From positions 1-9,529 of the forward strand of contig DAOWDR010000006.1 of the NCBI GenBank assembly GCA_030638935.1: a DNA stretch of 9,529 nt. The letters are read 5' to 3'. The translations under genes were made by a program, and so were the position numbers. The DNA comes from Desulfobacteraceae bacterium (lineage in GTDB: Bacteria > Desulfobacterota > Desulfobacteria > Desulfobacterales > Desulfobacteraceae). Under the pieces are notes generated by a model that did no database searches, was not told the DNA's origin, and saw nothing but the letters and a program-made list of their open reading frames with translations. Positions 6,630 to 9,529 of the stretch are shown here, one piece after another (position 1 is the first letter of the stretch; every line of letters begins with the position of its first letter).

Positions 6630-8732
6630 ATGAACAAAAAGCTTCGGTATAAAATTCTTAAGGGGGCGCTAATCCTGGTTTTTATAGTATGTGTCGCAAT
6701 AACAGCGGTTGTATCATTGATTATCAATCAACAGAGCAGGGATACGGCACAGCAGGCAATTACCAAGTCTTTAACAGTCCTACAGAATTCATTGGTTGAC
6801 AGGCAAACGTTATTTTCTGAGTCCATGTCTCAAATGGCCACGGTAAATAAAATCGGGGATATCGTTAAATTCCTCATAAGCTACAAAGACAGTGGTCTGA
6901 ATATGATGCGTCCAAGTTTTGAAAAAATCGGAAACATGATTACCAATACCGCAACTTTGGAAAATTTATTGACTCTTGGTATTTATTCAAATGAGGGTGA
7001 ACTGATAAACTATTTTGAAGAACAGGACTCCCGGCAAATTTTAATGGGATATCAGTTTGATTCCAAATATTATTATCGTACCTTTAAAAAGGGAGAGGCA
7101 TATGACCGGATAAAATACGTTGAAGGATCGAACGTAGAAGGGCTTAACCTATCCATGAACTATGCGGGAAAAATACCGGATCAGTTGTCAGTATCCTTTG
7201 TTAGATCAGACAAATTTTTAAAAATGAAAATAGTGGTACCGATTTATGCGGATTCCTTTAATGAGGAAACTGAAAAGTTAGAGTCGGTTCAGGTGGGCTT
7301 TTCAGTTGCTGAAGAAAGACTCTCAGAAGCATTTGTTCAACAAATGTACAGAATCACTGGCATGAAAATGAATTTAATTGTGAACGATAGTTTTAGTGTG
7401 GGTGACTTTCCAAATTATACTGCAGTCAATATTTCGGATATTCCTAAATCGTTAGATACCTTTTGGTCAATCGCCAAGCAAAAATTTTATTTTAATGATG
7501 TTGATATTGACTCTCAAACGTATTTTCAAGGGATTCTCCCCGTATATTCGAAAGGAAAATTTATTGGTGGTTTAATAGTCCTGCAATCAGATGAAATTGC
7601 TCGGGCAAATACCTGGCAGATGGTTATGATGATCGGTATTGTGTCTTTGGTGTGTATGATATTAGTGATCCCGGTTGCTTTTATAGCTGCAGGGACATTG
7701 GTGAAACCCCTTATTAATATTGTTGAAAAATTAAGAGATATTGCCGAAGGAGACGGCGATTTAACCAATCGTCTGAAAGTTAAGTCACAAGATGAAATAG
7801 GGCAGGTGGCCCAATGGTTTAATTCGTTTATAGTTAAAATTCATACCCTTGTTTCTGATGTTGCCCAGAATGCAAATGAATTAAACGAATCATCAACAAC
7901 GCTTGAGCAAATTTCCAAGACAATGGCAAAAGGAGCTGAACAGACTGCCGATAATTCGAATTCCGTATCAGCTGCAGTTGAAGAAATGAGTATCAGTATG
8001 ACATCGGTTGCAGCTTCCATGGAACAGGCTGCAGGTAACATGGGGATGGTCGCCTCTGCAACAGAGGAGATGAGCAACACAATTAATGAAATATCACAAA
8101 ATACAGTCTCTGCAAAAGAAATTACAGAAGATGTCGTTTTAAAAACAAATGAGGCTTCTGGGCAGATTCAAGAACTTGGGAATGCGGCAGACGATATCGG
8201 TTATGTTGTTGGCGTAATCACAGACATCTCAGATCAGGTCAACTTATTGGCATTAAATGCCACTATCGAAGCCGCCAGAGCTGGAGATGCTGGAAAGGGT
8301 TTTGCTGTTGTTGCAAATGAAATAAAGGATCTTGCAACACAAACCGCAGACGCCACAAATGAGATCAAAGAAAAAATCGAAACAATGCGGGCGTCTACTG
8401 GAAAAACCGTTGAACAGATAGGGGATATTTCAGATGTTGCCAACAAAGTAAATGAAATCGTTTTGATGATAGCATCGGCTGTTGAAGAGCAGTCTGTGAC
8501 AACACAAAATATTTCTGAAAATATTGTCCAAGTCACACAGGGAATCGATACAATAAACAATAATATTGCAGAAAGCTCCACTGTTTCCACTAAGATCGCA
8601 AAGGATATCAGTCAAGTGACTCAGGCAGCCAATGAGATGACTGAGAACAGTGATCATGTTGATGTCAGGTCGAAAGAACTGTCAGGATTGTCTGAAAAGC
8701 TTATGGAGGTTGTGAATAAATTTAAAATATAG
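6630..8732 (+). CDS. Methyl-accepting chemotaxis protein (transmembrane chemoreceptor)
   Basis: A 700-residue receptor that reports to the CheA/CheW array at the inner membrane. TM1 is about 11-33; a periplasmic domain of about 295 residues follows (34-328), Cache-like in length and pattern (LLTLGIYSNEGELINYF near 110-130, QGILPVYSKGKFIGGLIVLQ near 298-320), though its class is uncertain. TM2 is about 331-358. A HAMP domain (about 359-412) contains LRDIAEGDGDLTNRL and DEIGQVAQWFN. The long coiled-coil signalling domain has the conserved tip DISDQVNLLALNATIEAARAG (532-552) and then KGFAVVANEIKDLA. There is no NWETF-type CheR-docking pentapeptide; the end is VVNKFKI. AAAGGAG 6 nt before ATG 6630 fixes the start. 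The 185 bp behind the upstream terminator must hold its promoter, but no convincing sigma70 or FliA box is seen. Position suggests it may sense the neighbouring transporter's substrate. Confidence 0.95.
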   Translation: MNKKLRYKILKGALILVFIVCVAITAVVSLIINQQSRDTAQQAITKSLTVLQNSLVDRQTLFSESMSQMATVNKIGDIVKFLISYKDSGLNMMRPSFEKIGNMITNTATLENLLTLGIYSNEGELINYFEEQDSRQILMGYQFDSKYYYRTFKKGEAYDRIKYVEGSNVEGLNLSMNYAGKIPDQLSVSFVRSDKFLKMKIVVPIYADSFNEETEKLESVQVGFSVAEERLSEAFVQQMYRITGMKMNLIVNDSFSVGDFPNYTAVNISDIPKSLDTFWSIAKQKFYFNDVDIDSQTYFQGILPVYSKGKFIGGLIVLQSDEIARANTWQMVMMIGIVSLVCMILVIPVAFIAAGTLVKPLINIVEKLRDIAEGDGDLTNRLKVKSQDEIGQVAQWFNSFIVKIHTLVSDVAQNANELNESSTTLEQISKTMAKGAEQTADNSNSVSAAVEEMSISMTSVAASMEQAAGNMGMVASATEEMSNTINEISQNTVSAKEITEDVVLKTNEASGQIQELGNAADDIGYVVGVITDISDQVNLLALNATIEAARAGDAGKGFAVVANEIKDLATQTADATNEIKEKIETMRASTGKTVEQIGDISDVANKVNEIVLMIASAVEEQSVTTQNISENIVQVTQGIDTINNNIAESSTVSTKIAKDISQVTQAANEMTENSDHVDVRSKELSGLSEKLMEVVNKFKI

Positions 8733-8740
8733 CCTTTTAT

Positions 8741-8759
8741 AGCATTTGCCACAAATGCT
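8741..8759 (+). terminator. Hairpin after the chemoreceptor gene, possible terminator
   Basis: AGCATTTG (8741-8748) and CAAATGCT (8752-8759) form a perfect 8-bp stem with a 3-nt loop, starting 8 nt after the stop codon. Only a short TTT follows, so it is a weak intrinsic terminator at best or an mRNA 3'-end stabiliser. Confidence 0.5.
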
Positions 8760-8817
8760 TTCAGATTGAAGCGACTGACAATCGGCTTATCGATATCTTC
8801 ATTTGGAAATTCTTTCT

Positions 8818-8838
8818 GGCAATTGCCTAATTATTAGG
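8818..8838. repeat. Two overlapping perfect palindromes at the pseudogene stop
   Basis: GGCAATTGCC (8818-8827) is a perfect 10-bp palindrome and CCTAATTATTAGG (8826-8838) a perfect odd palindrome; they share two bases. The second contains the stop codon of the minus-strand dehydrogenase remnant. No T-run follows on either strand. A protein-binding site or an old terminator remnant is possible. Confidence 0.4.
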
Positions 8839-9236
8839 TGCCAAGCCCGATTCTTTTCAGGATTTTGTATAGGATGTGGGTGGGAATAAAATTTTTCATC
8901 AATGGCATCATTATGCTCAATTTCCCAATCCGGACAACAGCCTCAGACTGATCCGAGAGCATCTTTTCCGCAAGAGATCCGGCAAATTCATCAGTGGGGG
9001 TGGCGTTGTTCTGTGAGGCATTGGCCCTGGCCTCAATGGCTGACTTTACCGGAAGATACCATGAGGGCTCTTTTAATACCCGGGGAATGGTCTTTTCTGT
9101 CGCATTACCAATCAGACTGGATCGTCATCACACGGATGCCGAATGAGGCAAGCTCCATGCGCAGGGCATCTGAAAGGGCATGAAGGGTAGCTTTGGAGGT
9201 ACAACCGGCCCCGGAAAAAGGGGTGATGGTAATAAA
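8834..9236 (-). pseudogene. Truncated, frameshifted short-chain dehydrogenase (SDR) remnant
   Basis: The minus strand encodes the C-terminal half of a classical SDR oxidoreductase in two frames. From 9236 to a stop at 9105 it reads FITITPFSGAGCTSKATL, then HALSDALRMELASFGIRV and MTIQSDW. From 9109 the next frame continues GNATEKTIPRVLKEPSWYLP, and it ends GLGT at the stop 8836-8834 (91 codons). The expected PG-containing loop after MTIQ is missing, so a small deletion whose length is not a multiple of three probably caused the frameshift. The catalytic YxxxK reads GCTSK: Gly (9206-9204) stands where Tyr should be. The N-terminal NAD(P)-binding half (about 140 residues, including the TGxxxGxG motif) is absent, and no start codon or ribosome site is present. 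It cannot make an active enzyme. GC content is higher than in the flanking DNA. Confidence 0.82.
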
Positions 9237-9258
9237 TTGAAGTTGAACACAATTTTTG

Positions 9259-9280
9259 TATCACATAGTATGTAATAGGT
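9259..9280 (+). promoter_or_regulatory. Operator-like element, copy 1
   Basis: A 22-bp element TATCACATAnTATGTA... that contains the perfect odd palindrome ACATAGTATGT (9263-9273). TATCAC (9259-9264) is also mirrored by GTGATA (9279-9284). It matches copy 2 (9338-9359, opposite strand) at 19 of 22 positions. It lies about 75 bp upstream of the proposed -35 box of the ferredoxin gene. Confidence 0.5.
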
Positions 9281-9334
9281 GATATGTAACAAAAGGCATA
9301 GCATATCATTCTTTTAAAAACAAGAAAAAAAGTA

Positions 9335-9363
9335 TTTACATAGTACATAATATGTGATATTTT
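9335..9363 (+). promoter_or_regulatory. Probable sigma70 promoter of the ferredoxin gene
   Basis: TTTACA (9335-9340) is followed after 17 nt by TATTTT (9358-9363). Transcription would begin near 9370, about 25 nt before the coding start. The -10 box is poor, which would suit a regulated promoter. An alternative -10, CATAAT at 9346, has no good -35. Confidence 0.4.
9338..9359 (-). promoter_or_regulatory. Operator-like element, copy 2, overlapping the promoter
   Basis: The minus-strand reading of 9359-9338 repeats copy 1 with 3 mismatches in 22, including its own perfect odd palindrome ACATAATATGT (9345-9355). It covers the end of the -35 box and the spacer of the proposed promoter, where a bound repressor would block transcription. 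Centre-to-centre distance from copy 1 is 79 bp, which would permit a DNA loop. Confidence 0.5.
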
Positions 9364-9394
9364 CGTTCCACAAACTCGAAATCGGGAGATTGCC

Positions 9395-9529
9395 ATCAAA
9401 ACTTATATTCATACAAATTTTGACAAATGCACCGGATGCAGTATCTGCCAGCTTGCATGTTCCTTTGCCCTGTTCGGAGGATATAATCCGCGACTTGCCC
9501 GACTGGTCATCAAAAGTGAAAGAGAGAAT
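9395..9529 (+). CDS. 4Fe-4S ferredoxin-type protein, N-terminal part, apparent ATC start
   Basis: The first 45 codons of an electron-transfer protein running off the right edge. The four-cysteine motif CTGCSICQLAC (C12, C15, C18, C22 counted from the ATC) is a classical 4Fe-4S cluster site, though the cluster's fourth ligand or partner motif may lie further on. The following SFALFGGYNPRLARLVIK resembles ferredoxin subunits encoded beside tungsten-dependent aldehyde:ferredoxin oxidoreductases; the partner gene is outside the window. The frame is open from 9344 (TAG at 9341), but has no ATG, GTG or TTG before the cysteines or up to the window end. ATC at 9395 has GGGAG (9384-9388) exactly 6 nt upstream and gives (M)KTYIHTNFDKCTGC, a natural N-terminus. 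ATC is a very rare start, so a sequence error or an ATG-to-ATC mutation is possible. The coding call is strong, the start less so. Confidence 0.8.
   Translation, partial: MKTYIHTNFDKCTGCSICQLACSFALFGGYNPRLARLVIKSEREN

Noticed and set aside
6404..6652. Plus-strand ORF of 82 codons overlapping the terminator and the chemoreceptor start
   Set aside because: It begins inside the terminator region, has no ribosome site and no domain, and overlaps the well-supported chemoreceptor start.
8902..9183. Plus-strand ORF of 93 codons
   Set aside because: It is the antisense shadow of the dehydrogenase remnant, whose minus-strand frames carry clear SDR sequence; the plus frame has no recognisable domain.
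9112..9399. Minus-strand ORF of 95 codons
   Set aside because: It crosses the ferredoxin promoter and operators and uses a different frame from the SDR remnant; the product is low-complexity and AT-driven.
1..9529. CRISPR array, tRNA, rRNA or phage attachment site
   Set aside because: No regularly spaced repeats, no cloverleaf or rRNA-like sequence and no integrase gene were seen on either strand.

Overview
The window reads as a chromosomal segment of a Gram-negative, probably anaerobic bacterium, most like a sulfate reducer of the Desulfobacterales. This rests on protein style only: a branched-chain-amino-acid-type ABC operon under a FadR-type regulator, a chemoreceptor, and a ferredoxin of the kind found beside aldehyde:ferredoxin oxidoreductases. 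No rRNA or other taxonomic marker is present, so the assignment is tentative.

Layout. (1) Positions 1-477, minus strand: the first 159 codons of a transposase-like gene running off the left edge, with its own sigma70-type promoter and an inverted repeat placed to hide its ribosome binding site in read-through transcripts. (2) 478-980: an AT-rich gap with a 10-bp direct repeat, a good sigma70-like promoter for the next operon, candidate operator palindromes and a 28-codon leader ORF. (3) 981-6391, plus strand: a compact operon of a GntR/FadR-family regulator, two ABC ATPases (LivG- and LivF-type), two permeases (LivH- and LivM-type) and a periplasmic binding protein, closed by a strong UUCG-loop terminator at 6412-6444. 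(4) 6630-8732: a 700-residue methyl-accepting chemotaxis protein in its own transcription unit. (5) 8733-9394: a 3' hairpin, a truncated and frameshifted short-chain dehydrogenase pseudogene on the minus strand, and a promoter region carrying two near-identical operator-like elements in opposite orientation. (6) 9395-9529: the start of a 4Fe-4S ferredoxin-like protein with no ATG, GTG or TTG start in frame; the best start is ATC.

How they may work together. The operon encodes a full HAAT-family importer: binding protein, two membrane subunits and two ATPases, with a regulator that probably responds to the substrate or a product of it. The substrate cannot be read from the sequence; HAAT systems carry branched-chain amino acids, but also amides, urea and aromatic acids. 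The chemoreceptor next door may sense the same or a related compound, but that is inference from position.

Nothing here is a clear new defence or mobile system. The best leads are the paired operator in front of the ferredoxin gene, its apparent ATC start, the read-through protection of the transposase-like gene, and the decayed dehydrogenase between the chemoreceptor and the ferredoxin.
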